Part shown: positions 50,592-60,077 of the stretch, one piece after another
Numbering within the stretch: position 1 is the stretch's first letter
Layout of the letters: every line of letters begins with the position of its first letter
Assembly (NCBI GenBank): GCA_964626055.1
Contig: CAZVDF010000005.1
Span: forward strand, 39,537-103,536
Reading direction: 5' to 3'
DNA from: JAFGSG01 sp964626055
Lineage (GTDB): Bacteria; Spirochaetota; UBA4802; JAFGDQ01
DNA: 64,000 nt
Position numbers and translations under genes: made by a program
The notes under the pieces: generated by a model
Seen by the model: the letters and a program-made list of their open reading frames with translations, nothing else
Databases searched by the model: none
What the model was told of the DNA's origin: nothing

Positions 50592-51791
50592 ATGGAAAAA
50601 ATAATTTATCTGGATAATAATGCGACCACGATGGTGGATCCGTCAGTCCTTGAGGAAATGCTGCCTTTCCTCCGCGACCGATACGGGAATCCGTCCAGCA
50701 TGTACGATTTCGGCGGAAGAGTTGCAAAAAATATCGAAAAGGCGAGAGAGCAGGTTGCGGAGCTGCTGGGAGCGGAGCACGAGCGCGAGATCGTGTTCAC
50801 CAGCTGCGGCACTGAGAGCGATAACATGGCTATCATGGGTGTTCTGGCGCAGAATAGCGATAAAAGGCACATTATTACTTCAAGAGTGGAGCATCCGGCC
50901 GTGCTCAATCTGTGCAAGAAACTGGAAAGGGACGGTTACAGGGTAACCTATATTCCCGTTAACAGAGAAGGCCTGCTTAATCTAGATAAGTTAAAAGAAG
51001 CAGTTGATATTGACACTGCAATAGTTTCAATAATGTATGCCAACAACGAAACAGGCGTGCTATTTCCTGTAGAGGAAATAGGCGCTTTTCTTAAAGAAAA
51101 GGGAGTTCCTTTTCACATCGATGCCGTTCAGGCGGTAGGGAAAATACCTATAGACGTAAAAAAAATAAATTGCGATATGCTTTCCATATCCGGGCATAAA
51201 TTTCACTCTCCAAAGGGTGTAGGCGCCTTATATATAAAAATGGGCACAAAACTTCAGCCCCTTTTATACGGAGGGCACCAGGAAAAGGGCATTCGGCCGG
51301 GAACAGAAAATGTAGCAAGCATTGTAGGTATGGGGAAAGCTGCTGAACTTGTTATAAAAAATATGGATAAAGAGATCGAAATAGAAAAAATGCGCGATAA
51401 GCTTGAAAACGGAATCTTAAAAAAGTTTTCGAACTGCGGTCTCAATGGTGCTAAAAACGTGCGTGTTCCAAATACATGTAACGTAGGCTTTGAATATATT
51501 GAAGGAGAATCGATTTTATTGTACCTCAACGAAAAAAACATAGCTGCCTCATCCGGTTCCGCGTGCTCGTCCGGTTCTCTCGAGCCTTCACATGTGTTAA
51601 GGGCAATGGGAGTGCCGTTCACCTCCGCGCATGGTTCAATAAGATTCAGCCTGAGCAGATTTACCACGGAAGAAGAAATAGATTACACATTATCCGTATT
51701 GCCCGGAATCATTGAAAGACTGCTGGATATTTCACCTTTCTGGGACAGTAAAAATAAAAAACCTGTGCCTATGCAAGGTTTAGCGGTGTGA
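50592..51791 (+). CDS. nifS: Cysteine desulfurase NifS
   Basis: 399 residues of the NifS/IscS class V aminotransferase type. IYLDNNATTMVDP at the N-terminus, the PLP Lys203 in ISGHKFHSPKG, and the persulfide Cys325 in SGSACSSGS (type I loop). It takes sulfur from cysteine and hands it to the NifU scaffold encoded just upstream (68-bp gap). Together they supply the many [4Fe-4S] proteins of this region. Confidence 0.95.
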   Translation: MEKIIYLDNNATTMVDPSVLEEMLPFLRDRYGNPSSMYDFGGRVAKNIEKAREQVAELLGAEHEREIVFTSCGTESDNMAIMGVLAQNSDKRHIITSRVEHPAVLNLCKKLERDGYRVTYIPVNREGLLNLDKLKEAVDIDTAIVSIMYANNETGVLFPVEEIGAFLKEKGVPFHIDAVQAVGKIPIDVKKINCDMLSISGHKFHSPKGVGALYIKMGTKLQPLLYGGHQEKGIRPGTENVASIVGMGKAAELVIKNMDKEIEIEKMRDKLENGILKKFSNCGLNGAKNVRVPNTCNVGFEYIEGESILLYLNEKNIAASSGSACSSGSLEPSHVLRAMGVPFTSAHGSIRFSLSRFTTEEEIDYTLSVLPGIIERLLDISPFWDSKNKKPVPMQGLAV

Positions 51792-51880
51792 AATATGGGG
51801 GGTTGTTGTTGGGTGAAGGTATGCTATAAGAGCAAGCCTTGCACGAAAAATAGTTATTTTATATATATGCCTAATTTACT

Positions 51881-52024
51881 CACCCCCCGATCCCCCAAAG
51901 GGGGCACCGGCTTGGAAGGTACAATAAAGAGGTTTATTATTTAAGGCAAGATTTGTATAATTTGAAATTAATATTGAAGCTTATTAACAAAATTATTTTG
52001 CCCCCTCCGGGGGTTAGGGGGCAA
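51881..52024. repeat. C-run/G-run palindromic repeat element
   Basis: The left end CACCCCCCGATCCCCC, then AAAGGGGGCACCGGCTTGG, and the right end TTGCCCCCTCCGGGGGTTAG. It shares both end modules with the copy at 19805-19950. It fills most of the gap between convergent nifS and the flagellar gene. Confidence 0.75.
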
Positions 52025-52034
52025 ATAGATTACA

Positions 52035-52871
52035 TTATCTCGCAACTTCGTTGATGAGCCTGCCTAGAGTATCCGAATGAGTCAAAATGACTTTTTGATT
52101 TGCTTCATAAGCTCTTTGCACTTCGATCATATCGACCATTTCGGATACGGCGTTTATATTGGATTTTTCCAAAAATGCCTGCACAACTTTCACATTTTCC
52201 GGCGGGATCGGCGGGCCTGAAAATTCCGTCTCCCTGTAAAGCGCTTCGCCTTCTTTTTTTATTTCGCGTATGTTCTCGAAATCGACGATTTTAAGCCTGT
52301 CGATCACTACAGGATCTTCCCAGTTATTGTTATCCATGCTTACAACATCGCGCGGATCAAGGGAAATGGCCGCGTTAACGAGAATTTCCCCTCTTTCGTT
52401 TATCATGAAGTTATTGGCCTGGACCCTGATATGGCCGTTCTCTCCGAGAACCGGATTTCCGTTCTTTGTGACCAGGATGCCTTCATGGTTTACTGTAAAT
52501 CCTCCATCCCTTGTGTATCTTTCTCCTCTTTCTGTTGCGACCGTAAAAAAGCCTCTGCCTTCGAGCGCCAGGTCGAATGGATTTTCAGTACGCTGCAATG
52601 ATCCCTGCTGGAAGTCCGTATAAACCTCGTTCACTTCTACGCCCGTGCCGAGTTTGCCGACTATCGGCATTGTGTCGTACGATCCTGCGGGAACAATCCC
52701 GATACCGTCGTCGTTTATCTTCCTTATTATCATGTCCGGGAAAGCTTTGAAGATCGCGAGATCTTTCTTATACCCGGTTTTATCTGCATTTGCAAGGTTA
52801 TTCGCGACTGTATCCATTCTCGCCTGCTGGGCTATCATACCGCTTGCGCCTGTATATATTCCTCTTAACAT
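52035..52871 (-). CDS. Flagellar basal-body rod protein, FlgF/FlgG family
   Basis: 278 residues. The N-terminal rod motif LRGIYTGASGMIAQQARMD with NNLANADKTGYKK, the central FlgE/F/G domain (ENPFDLALEGRGFF, YTRDGGFTVNHEG) and the C-terminal SNINAVSEMVDMIEVQRAYE helix are complete. It is exported by the flagellar type III system to form the rod. The usual paralogue partner (flgG next to flgF) is not adjacent: the gene stands alone, flanked by repeat elements. Confidence 0.93.
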   Translation of the reverse strand: MLRGIYTGASGMIAQQARMDTVANNLANADKTGYKKDLAIFKAFPDMIIRKINDDGIGIVPAGSYDTMPIVGKLGTGVEVNEVYTDFQQGSLQRTENPFDLALEGRGFFTVATERGERYTRDGGFTVNHEGILVTKNGNPVLGENGHIRVQANNFMINERGEILVNAAISLDPRDVVSMDNNNWEDPVVIDRLKIVDFENIREIKKEGEALYRETEFSGPPIPPENVKVVQAFLEKSNINAVSEMVDMIEVQRAYEANQKVILTHSDTLGRLINEVAR

Positions 52872-52884
52872 CGTGCCCTCTTTA

Positions 52885-53040
52885 GCCCCCCAAACCCCCC
52901 GTAAGGGGGATTGAAAGACTTAATAATATAAATATTGTTTTTAACAACAATTCTTAAAGTTCCCCCCACTGATCATTATTCTAATAAATCGAAAGCCCCC
53001 TCTGTCCCAGGGGGAGGCTTCGCACGGGGATTGGGGGGTT
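52885..53040. repeat. C-run/G-run repeat pair between flagellar gene and murA
   Basis: AGCCCCCCAAACCCCCCGTA and AGGGGGATTGAAAG at the left; AAGCCCCCTCTGTCCC, then GGGGGAGGCTTCGCACGGGG and ATTGGGGGG at the right. Both halves are variants of the family; together they fill the 167-bp gap. The right half abuts the murA stop. Confidence 0.65.
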
Positions 53041-54307
53041 ATCCTTTACCGCCTTCCACTCTTTTAATATCGGCACCCAGGCTTGATAACTTTTCAGATA
53101 ATTTTTCGTAACCTCTGTCGGAATGATATATCCTCCGGATCTCGGTAGTGTTTTCGGCAGCAAGCGCCGCGAGGACAAGAGCAGCCCCCGCGCGAAGGTC
53201 GGACATCATTACGGTAGCGGACGACAGTTTCTTTACGCCTTTTATTATCGAGACATCGCCTTCAAGGGTAATATCCGCACCCATTCTTCTCAATTCCGGG
53301 ACATGCGTGTATCTCTTTTCGAATATCGTTTCTATTATTACGCTGATACCCGGAATGGTAGTGAAAAGCGACATGATCGGAGCCTGAAGATCGGTAGGGA
53401 ATCCGGGATACGGCATTGTTTTAATGATAGCTCCCTTTAATTTTTTTGAAGGCTCGATTTTTACCCAGTCTTCGCCCTGAGATATTATAAAGCCCATATC
53501 CGAAAGTGTGTGAATCAATGCGCCGATATGATCCGGGATCACGTTATTGATTTTTACAATGCCTCTTGTGACGGCACCGGCAATTAAATATGTACCCGCT
53601 TCTATTCTGTCCGGCATAACGGAATACGTCGCAGGATTGAGTTTTTTTACACCTTTAATGCGGATCGTTTCCGTTCCGAGCCCCCGGATGTCCGCTCCCA
53701 TTTTTATTAAAAAATTTCCAAGGTCGGTTATATCCGGCTCCATGGCGCAGTTTTCCAGCACGGTTTCCCCGTTAGCCAGCACCGAAGCCATCATGATATT
53801 TGCCGTTGCGCCCACAGATATCTTGCGCATAACGAATTTCGTGCCTTTAAGTTTTCTGGCTTTCGCTTTTACGTAGCCGTGCTCTATTTCAACTTTTGCC
53901 CCGAGCGCTTCAAAGCCGGAAAGGTGAATATCGATAGGCCGTTCCCCTATCGCGCATCCCCCGGGCAATGAAGTATTAGTTTCCCCTGTCCTGGCCAGCA
54001 TGGGGCCCATAATATAATATAACGCTCTCATCGTTTTAACCAGATCGTACGGGATCGTGTTGTTTTTGAGGGATTGTGTTTCAATTTTCAGAATATTGGA
54101 ATTCGTATCAAATTCTGTTCTGGCGCCGAGGTATTCTATTCCTCTACAGATGGTCTTGATGTCAACCAGAACCGGTACATTCTTTAAGGTAGTTTCGCCG
54201 TCTGTCAGAAGACATGCAGCAATGATCGGGAGAGCGGCGTTTTTTGATCCGGAAATATTTATTTCACCGTTCAGCTTTTTCCCGCCCTTTATTTTATAAA
54301 TATCCAT
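53039..54307 (-). CDS. murA: UDP-N-acetylglucosamine 1-carboxyvinyltransferase
   Basis: 422 residues. INISGSKNAALPIIAA at the N-terminus, the catalytic Cys118 in PGGCAIGERPIDIHL, and the EPSP-synthase-type repeats throughout. It transfers enolpyruvate from PEP to UDP-GlcNAc, the first committed peptidoglycan step. The Cys at this position confers fosfomycin sensitivity in most bacteria; it is retained here. The upstream region holds a MITE-like element. Confidence 0.96.
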   Translation of the reverse strand: MDIYKIKGGKKLNGEINISGSKNAALPIIAACLLTDGETTLKNVPVLVDIKTICRGIEYLGARTEFDTNSNILKIETQSLKNNTIPYDLVKTMRALYYIMGPMLARTGETNTSLPGGCAIGERPIDIHLSGFEALGAKVEIEHGYVKAKARKLKGTKFVMRKISVGATANIMMASVLANGETVLENCAMEPDITDLGNFLIKMGADIRGLGTETIRIKGVKKLNPATYSVMPDRIEAGTYLIAGAVTRGIVKINNVIPDHIGALIHTLSDMGFIISQGEDWVKIEPSKKLKGAIIKTMPYPGFPTDLQAPIMSLFTTIPGISVIIETIFEKRYTHVPELRRMGADITLEGDVSIIKGVKKLSSATVMMSDLRAGAALVLAALAAENTTEIRRIYHSDRGYEKLSEKLSSLGADIKRVEGGKG

Positions 54308-54718
54308 ATGAAGAATGCTCCAGAAGAAAAAATATTAAGAGTGCATCCCAAAACCTATAGAAAATATAAGGTAATCAATTGCAAAATCAATACTATCTAT
54401 AATTTCCGAGGACTGTCTGAGGCCGAAGGCCGAGTTCCGCAGGAAATTATAGATAGTATTGATTTTGCATTTCACGCATAATTCTGAGCAGTAATATATA
54501 TTTATCCATTTTAATGATAGGTTCTGGAATGCACTCTAAGTAATTAAAAGTATCTTTAAAGGCAAGGGAATAATATGCGCAAGTACTTATTTAAAAATAA
54601 TATTGACTTTTTAATTAAAACCGGGATTTCTTCTGTTGAAGATTAATCATTGCTTTTAAATACAAATATATTATTATAGTAACACGATATTTTAAAGACC
54701 AGTTTTATAAGGACGAGT
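54308..54718. other. 411-bp gap between murA and lon with a MITE-like element
   Basis: Divergent promoters of murA and lon must lie here. Half of the gap is the family 1 element at 54335-54540. Downstream of it I see only AT-rich sequence and no convincing heat-shock operator such as CIRCE. Confidence 0.6.
54335..54540. mobile_element. MITE-like element, family 1 (copy 2)
   Basis: The ends are inverted: TTAAGAGTGCATCCCAAAAC left and, as reverse complement, CTTAGAGTGCATTCCAGAAC right. It holds a perfect 27-bp stem (54381-54407 against 54442-54468) around the core GAGGACTGTCTGAGGC-CGAA-GGCCGAG-TTCCGCA. The core and ends match copy 1 at 26471-26659 in inverted orientation, but the stem sequence is different. 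Confidence 0.87.
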
Positions 54719-57169
54719 ATGATCAAAGAAGATAAAACAAAGGATGATGAAATACAAATAGATCAGATAGACGTTGAAGCTGATATTTTCGGGAGCGATC
54801 TTGTCTCGATAGACCATGTTCTCCCTTCACAGCTGCATATAATTCCCATAAGATACAGGCCTATTTTCCCCGGGATCGTGACTCCTCTGATTATTTCCCA
54901 GGGAAAGTTCGCTGAAGCGATCGATAAGGTAATCGATTCGACAAGAACCATCGGGCTGGTCCTTTTGAAAGAGGACGATATTGATAATATTACCGTGAAT
55001 GATCTGTTTACTTACGGTACTGCAGCGAAAATATTAAAAAAGATCAATCTGCCGGACGGTGGCGTAAATGTTTTAATTAACAGCATAAAGCGTTTTAAAA
55101 TTGAAAAAATAATCTCGGAGAAACCTCATTTTGTAGCGCAGGTCGAATATCTGGATGACGAAGTAGTAAAGAAAAACATTGAGATAAAGGCGCTGACCAA
55201 AGCTATCTTAAGCCAGCTCAAATTATTGTCCGAGAACAACCCTCTCTTCACCGAAGAAATGAAGCTCACGATGGTAAATGTGGACGAACCTGGCAAGATA
55301 GGGGATTTTGTGACTTCTATACTTAATCTTGAAAAGACCGAATACCAGGAAGTGCTTGAGACGATCAATATCAGGAAAAGGCTCGAGAAAGTTTTGCAGC
55401 TTCTCCAGAAGGAAATGGATGTATTGTCCGTGCAGAAAAAGATCCAGGCGCAGATCAACGAAAAGATCGACAAACAGCAGAAGGAATTTTTTCTCAGGGA
55501 GCAGTTAAAGGTTATAAAATCCGAGCTCGGCATGGACGCTGACGAAAGGACGCGCGACATTAATGCGCTCAGGAAAAAGCTGGAAGAGCTGAAGCTGGAA
55601 GGAGAAGTCAAAGAAAAGTCGGAGGATGAATTAGCAAAACTGTCTTTGATCGACCCGAATTCCTCCGAGTATCCGGTAGTAAGGAATTATCTCGAAACGA
55701 TTCTGTCTCTTCCGTGGAAAAACAAAACGGTCGATTCATACGATCTGGTAAAAGCGGAAAGAATATTGAATAAGGATCATTACGGCCTCGATGACGTTAA
55801 AAAAAGAATCCTGGAGTTCCTGGCAGTTAAAAAACTTAAAAAAGAAGCGAGGAGCTCCATTATATGCCTGGTCGGGCCTCCGGGAGCAGGCAAAACATCT
55901 CTCGGGAAATCGATTGCAAAAGCGTTAAACAGAAAATTTTTCAGAATGTCTCTCGGCGGCATGAGAGATGAAGCGGAAATAAAAGGCCACAGAAGGACAT
56001 ATATCGGCGCAATGCCTGGAAAGATCATCCAGGGATTAAGGATAACAAAATCTAAAAATCCCGTGTTCATGCTTGATGAGATCGACAAGCTCGGGCAGAG
56101 CTACCAGGGCGATCCCGCTTCCGCGCTGCTGGATGTGCTTGATCCAGAGCAGAACAACGAGTTCAGGGATCATTATCTGGATCTTCCGTTCGATCTGTCG
56201 GATGTCTTTTTCATCACCACCGCGAACACACTCGATACTATACCGGGCGTTCTGCAGGACAGGATGGAAGTGATCAGGCTTTCGGGATATGTTGCTGAAG
56301 AAAAATATCAGATCGCCAGACGGTACCTTTTACCGAGGCAGATTGAAAAGCATGGCCTGAAAAAGGGATCGGTTAAAATGGATAAAAACAATATATTGCA
56401 TATAATCAATTCCTGGTCAAGAGAGGCAGGGGTAAGAAATTTGGAACGCCAGATAGAAAAGATTTGCAGAAAGATAGCGGCGATAACCGCGAAGAGCGAG
56501 AAAAGAATAAATTTAGTCCTGGATAAAAAAACGATCAGGGAATATCTGGGCCCGGAAATTTATTCAGACGACGAGCTTATGAAAAACAACAAACCCGGAC
56601 TGGTAACGGGACTTGCCTGGACATCTCTCGGAGGCGATACTCTTACGATAGAATCAATAGGAATAGCAAGCCAGAAAGCAGGCAACCTTAAGATTACAGG
56701 GCAACTGGGTGAAGTAATGTCGGAATCTGCAAATATAGCTTACAGCTACATACAGCATCTTTTATGCAGCGACAGCAGCCAGTGTAATTATTTTAACGTC
56801 AATAATATTCACCTGCATGTGCCTGCCGGCGCCACTCCGAAAGACGGTCCTTCTGCCGGAATAACCATGGCAACTTCGTTATATTCGCTTGCCATAGGAA
56901 GGGTAATAAGGCCGGGTATAGCAATGACGGGCGAACTGACACTCAGCGGAAGAGTATTGCCGATCGGCGGTATAAAGGAAAAACTCATAGCTGCCAAAAG
57001 AGCAGGTATTAAAGAAATTATTATGCCGAAGGAAAATGAAAAGAATTTAACTGAGATCCCGGCCTATATCAAAAAAGGCCTTAAATTTCATTTCGTAAAA
57101 GCAATGGAAGAGGTAATCGAAGTGGCATTCAATATTCCTTCAAAAAAGCGCCGGTCAAAAACGGCATAA
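54719..57169 (+). CDS. lon: ATP-dependent protease Lon
   Basis: 816 residues. An N-terminal LON substrate domain (HIIPIRYRPIFPGIVTPLI), a long coiled coil, the AAA+ module with Walker A GPPGAGKT (386-393) and Walker B FMLDEIDKL, and the protease domain with catalytic Ser712 in PKDGPSAG and Lys755 in GGIKEKLIAAK. It degrades misfolded and regulatory proteins in the cytoplasm, including antitoxins in other bacteria. The start follows the motif AAGGACG. Confidence 0.97.
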   Translation: MIKEDKTKDDEIQIDQIDVEADIFGSDLVSIDHVLPSQLHIIPIRYRPIFPGIVTPLIISQGKFAEAIDKVIDSTRTIGLVLLKEDDIDNITVNDLFTYGTAAKILKKINLPDGGVNVLINSIKRFKIEKIISEKPHFVAQVEYLDDEVVKKNIEIKALTKAILSQLKLLSENNPLFTEEMKLTMVNVDEPGKIGDFVTSILNLEKTEYQEVLETINIRKRLEKVLQLLQKEMDVLSVQKKIQAQINEKIDKQQKEFFLREQLKVIKSELGMDADERTRDINALRKKLEELKLEGEVKEKSEDELAKLSLIDPNSSEYPVVRNYLETILSLPWKNKTVDSYDLVKAERILNKDHYGLDDVKKRILEFLAVKKLKKEARSSIICLVGPPGAGKTSLGKSIAKALNRKFFRMSLGGMRDEAEIKGHRRTYIGAMPGKIIQGLRITKSKNPVFMLDEIDKLGQSYQGDPASALLDVLDPEQNNEFRDHYLDLPFDLSDVFFITTANTLDTIPGVLQDRMEVIRLSGYVAEEKYQIARRYLLPRQIEKHGLKKGSVKMDKNNILHIINSWSREAGVRNLERQIEKICRKIAAITAKSEKRINLVLDKKTIREYLGPEIYSDDELMKNNKPGLVTGLAWTSLGGDTLTIESIGIASQKAGNLKITGQLGEVMSESANIAYSYIQHLLCSDSSQCNYFNVNNIHLHVPAGATPKDGPSAGITMATSLYSLAIGRVIRPGIAMTGELTLSGRVLPIGGIKEKLIAAKRAGIKEIIMPKENEKNLTEIPAYIKKGLKFHFVKAMEEVIEVAFNIPSKKRRSKTA

Positions 57170-57235
57170 TATCGGATTATTCGGGAAAAGGGAGCCCCGG
57201 CAGATAACTTAAAACAATTTTTCGGAGGATATTTT

Positions 57236-57922
57236 ATGGCAGTGAGAAATCTGATGGAAGATATTGTTGATTCGCTCGTTGAAGAAGTCCTGGCGAAAAC
57301 AAACAGGGATGAAAAAGATGATGCGGTTATTTATAAGGATGATGTCGTCACCTATGTATTGAACAGAATTCCTCCGAAGTATTATACAAGTGAAAGAGGC
57401 ATGCTGCACGGTAAGCTTGATTCGCAGTTCGTATTCCAGCAAAAGACCGATATACTTCTTCTTGCTCATGAGGGGATAAAAATCATAAAGAAAAGAAGAT
57501 CGTCCGAGTTGCCTGCGTTTAAAGAAGATAAAATAAAGGAATATTTTTTACCGCATATTCTGGGAGAAGTACTGGAAGAAACCACTTTTTCAATTATTCC
57601 GAAGGTAACGGTAACCCTTCTCTACAATGATAAACCGGCAGGGATGATCGATAAAAGCTGGAAAAATCCTTATGTTACCAATAAATCGACAAAAGGTTTT
57701 TTCCATTTTTGGCCGAATCTGCAGGATTTCGAAAAAGAGATTAAAAAAGGCGGCAGGGAGATTCCGTTCAGCGTACTCTGTTCGCATCCCAAATTTAACA
57801 AGAAAAAGATGGATTTAAGCCTTTCGATAGCAGAAGGACAAAATTCGCATAAGTCTTATATAATGCCTATGATATTAATGGAAAAACTGGAAGGTGTTGA
57901 TCTGTCTTTTCTCAGCGAATAA
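57236..57922 (+). CDS. ComFB-domain protein with an extra C-terminal domain (paralogue 2)
   Basis: 228 residues with the same two blocks as the protein at 7378-8037. The ComFB part (about 6-88) has RNLMEDIV and KDDVVTYVLNRIPPKYYTSERG; the C-terminal part has LGEVLEETTFSIIP, VTLLYNDKPAGMID, WKNPYVT and KSTKGFFHFWP. The C-terminal domain is as well conserved between the paralogues as the ComFB part, which argues that it is functional. A good ribosome site (CGGAGG) precedes the ATG. It follows lon by 66 bp on the same strand and may be co-transcribed. A role as cyclic di-nucleotide receptor is inference. Confidence 0.85.
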   Translation: MAVRNLMEDIVDSLVEEVLAKTNRDEKDDAVIYKDDVVTYVLNRIPPKYYTSERGMLHGKLDSQFVFQQKTDILLLAHEGIKIIKKRRSSELPAFKEDKIKEYFLPHILGEVLEETTFSIIPKVTVTLLYNDKPAGMIDKSWKNPYVTNKSTKGFFHFWPNLQDFEKEIKKGGREIPFSVLCSHPKFNKKKMDLSLSIAEGQNSHKSYIMPMILMEKLEGVDLSFLSE

Positions 57923-57996
57923 GAACCTATTTTAGCGGATACTGTACAGTCGGATCATGGATAATCTGTCTGCTGCGATACGCTTAAAATAATTTT

Positions 57997-58070
57997 TGGG
58001 CGATGCTGGACTTGAACCAGTGACCTCCTGCATGTGAGGCAGGCGCTCTAACCGGCTGAGCTAATCGCCC
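57997..58070 (-). tRNA. tRNA-Val (CAC anticodon)
   Basis: Read on the minus strand, GGGCGAT pairs with the 3' ATCGCCC acceptor arm. The D-arm is GCTC...GAGC, the anticodon arm CCTGC-CTCACAT-GCAGG gives anticodon CAC for GUG, and the T-arm carries GGTTCAAGTCC. The CCA end is not encoded. The gene is single, between the ComFB gene and the outer-membrane protein gene. Confidence 0.95.
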
Positions 58071-58084
58071 TATGCGGTTTTGAC

Positions 58085-58112
58085 ACTCTAGCATACAATT
58101 AGTGTGTGTCAA
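58085..58112 (-). promoter_or_regulatory. Promoter of tRNA-Val
   Basis: On the minus strand TTGACA (58112-58107), 16 nt, and TAGAGT (58090-58085) precede the tRNA 5' end by 14 nt. TTGACAC and GTGTCAA also form an inverted pair across this segment. Confidence 0.6.
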
Positions 58113-58155
58113 GAATTATTGAATATACTGACAAACAAAAATTGACCGAGGGAAG

Positions 58156-59532
58156 ATGAAAATTCAGAAAATATTTTACATTTGCGCGATATTTTTTCTT
58201 TCAACTGTGAATTCTTATGCCATCGGCCAGGCTGCTTCCATGGGTAATCTGCAAACCGTCGTACCGAGCGGACCTTTCGATGCATCGCGCAATCCCGCGC
58301 TTCTCACAGCTCAAATACTTACAAACTCAACAGGCTTGTTTGTCAGCTATGCCGGTCATTTTGCAAAAGAAAATTCGGCTGAAAGCGGAAGCCATAAAGA
58401 ATATGCATCTTCGACAAATAATGACATTAAAGGCAATATCGAAATTGAAGATCCGGAAATAAAAGGATTTAATGTCAATCTGGCAAATTTAACAAAGTCT
58501 AAAAGCTCTGCGATCGGATTTGCATTTGTTAATAACGGAAATGATCAGTATTCATTCGAAGAAAGAAAGATTTCCCATTTTAATTCAGGGACAATAAATG
58601 ACCCGGCCGTTGCTTATGAGCAAAGATCGAATGAAAAATCAAAGAAGACCGAATTGAATCCCGCTTTCATTGCTTCGATGGGATTTAATATTTCAAATAA
58701 AAGCTCTATCGGTTTCCAAATCCTTGCAAAATATTCCGGCAGCACCGAAAAAAAAGAATATTATGAAAATAGAACTTTGCCTTCAACTTATGAGAAAAAT
58801 GAAAAAATCACAAAAGAAATAAATGTATTTTCAGGGGAACTCGGTTTTGGATATTTTTTTAAAGGGGATGGTTCCGAGATCGGATTACTTATAAAATCCG
58901 GAGATTTTTCCTGGATAAAAAAAACATTAAGCGCAGATACAAACAGGATTTCAACATCGGAAAATTTAAAAACGGATGAAAGTATCACGTTGAATGGCAA
59001 ATACACTTCCGGGCCCAGCATTGCGGTGGGGAGCTATAAACGATTTTCTTCATTTTTTGCGATTGCGCTTGAAGGCACATTTACAATGGAAAACAGTTTT
59101 ACCGACAGAGAGTTAGACTTGGATGATAAGCAATCCGGACCGACGTCTGTTAAGATAAAAAAAACAACACGGACAAACAAACAATCCGTTCTATTTAACG
59201 GCGGAATGGAATTTAATTTAACAAAAAATCTTTCATTCCATTTAGGTATGGGTTATTTAAAAGCGGCAGTATTAAACAGCGGGGGTGACGATATCGGCTC
59301 GCATAGAGAGGAGACCAATATAGAATACTGTATGTTATCATCGGGTTTAAATTATATTTTAACGAAAAATATTGAGATTTGCCTGACAGCTACAGGGATA
59401 TCTTATTCGATCAAAGGAGCCCGACACGGTAAGGCCGAAGTCGAAGGAAGTTGGGAAGAAGATTCATATTTAAAAATGGAATCGAAAGGTTATTATCTCT
59501 ATACAGGATTGGGTGCAAGTGTGTCTTTTTAA
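58156..59532 (+). CDS. Outer-membrane beta-barrel protein (FadL/OmpP1-like)
   Basis: 458 residues. Signal peptide FYICAIFFLSTVNSYA, then VVPSGPFDASRNPALL, an N-terminal plug typical of FadL-type or spirochaetal porin-like proteins. The rest is a run of amphipathic beta strands, with aromatic residues at the ends, finishing LYTGLGASVSF with a terminal Phe, the usual outer-membrane barrel signature. The ligand is unknown. The ribosome site is GAGGGA before the ATG. Confidence 0.78.
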   Translation: MKIQKIFYICAIFFLSTVNSYAIGQAASMGNLQTVVPSGPFDASRNPALLTAQILTNSTGLFVSYAGHFAKENSAESGSHKEYASSTNNDIKGNIEIEDPEIKGFNVNLANLTKSKSSAIGFAFVNNGNDQYSFEERKISHFNSGTINDPAVAYEQRSNEKSKKTELNPAFIASMGFNISNKSSIGFQILAKYSGSTEKKEYYENRTLPSTYEKNEKITKEINVFSGELGFGYFFKGDGSEIGLLIKSGDFSWIKKTLSADTNRISTSENLKTDESITLNGKYTSGPSIAVGSYKRFSSFFAIALEGTFTMENSFTDRELDLDDKQSGPTSVKIKKTTRTNKQSVLFNGGMEFNLTKNLSFHLGMGYLKAAVLNSGGDDIGSHREETNIEYCMLSSGLNYILTKNIEICLTATGISYSIKGARHGKAEVEGSWEEDSYLKMESKGYYLYTGLGASVSF

Positions 59533-59649
59533 ATCCGGTTAAAAAAATTTTTTTCAGCAGCCAGGCAATACTTGAACATATTTTCGTTTTTATATATTTT
59601 CCCAGAAGTTGTAATGTTTTTTCTCTTTACATTATTTTTAATATGATTT

Positions 59650-60015
59650 CTAATTCGTATCTTTGTAGAATTTGCGTAAATCTTTTTTTGTTATTGAATA
59701 TTCAACGGTAACATAATCGTCATATACATTGTATTTTACAATGTTGCCGTTCTTAACCACATCTACGGATTTGTCGAATAAATCCCGCGCGGAGAATTGC
59801 GCGTTTATCAAAGCGGCTTCTTTTGCGGAATCCAGTTTTGCCTTCCCGGTCAGGCCCTCCTTCGGCCATCCCCTGCATATAATAACGAAAGTGCTGTCGT
59901 TCTTGAACCATTTTTTTTCTATAACAATATCTTTAGACGTTTCTTTTTTATCGTCGCTGTCCCAGAACCACGAGACAAGGCATAAAGCAAGTAAAACCGT
60001 CGCGAATTTTTTCAT
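59650..60015 (-). CDS. Small exported protein of unknown function
   Basis: 121 residues from the ATG at 60015, chosen because GGAG lies 7 nt upstream; the frame is open to 60042. The signal segment is KKFATVLLALCLVSWFW. The mature part (ICRGWPKEGLTGKAKLDSA, then AALINAQFSARDLFD) recalls the LPP20-type fold of small envelope proteins; this is a weak similarity by eye. It converges with the outer-membrane protein gene. Confidence 0.6.
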   Translation of the reverse strand: MKKFATVLLALCLVSWFWDSDDKKETSKDIVIEKKWFKNDSTFVIICRGWPKEGLTGKAKLDSAKEAALINAQFSARDLFDKSVDVVKNGNIVKYNVYDDYVTVEYSITKKDLRKFYKDTN

Positions 60016-60077
60016 AAAGGGACTCCGTGTTTTAAAATTCAAATATTATATAATTTTGAAATGATTTCCGGTATTTT

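Noticed and set aside
49684..51791. Nitrogen-fixation locus
   Set aside because: nifU and nifS alone are common for general Fe-S assembly; no nifHDK or accessory nif genes are present.
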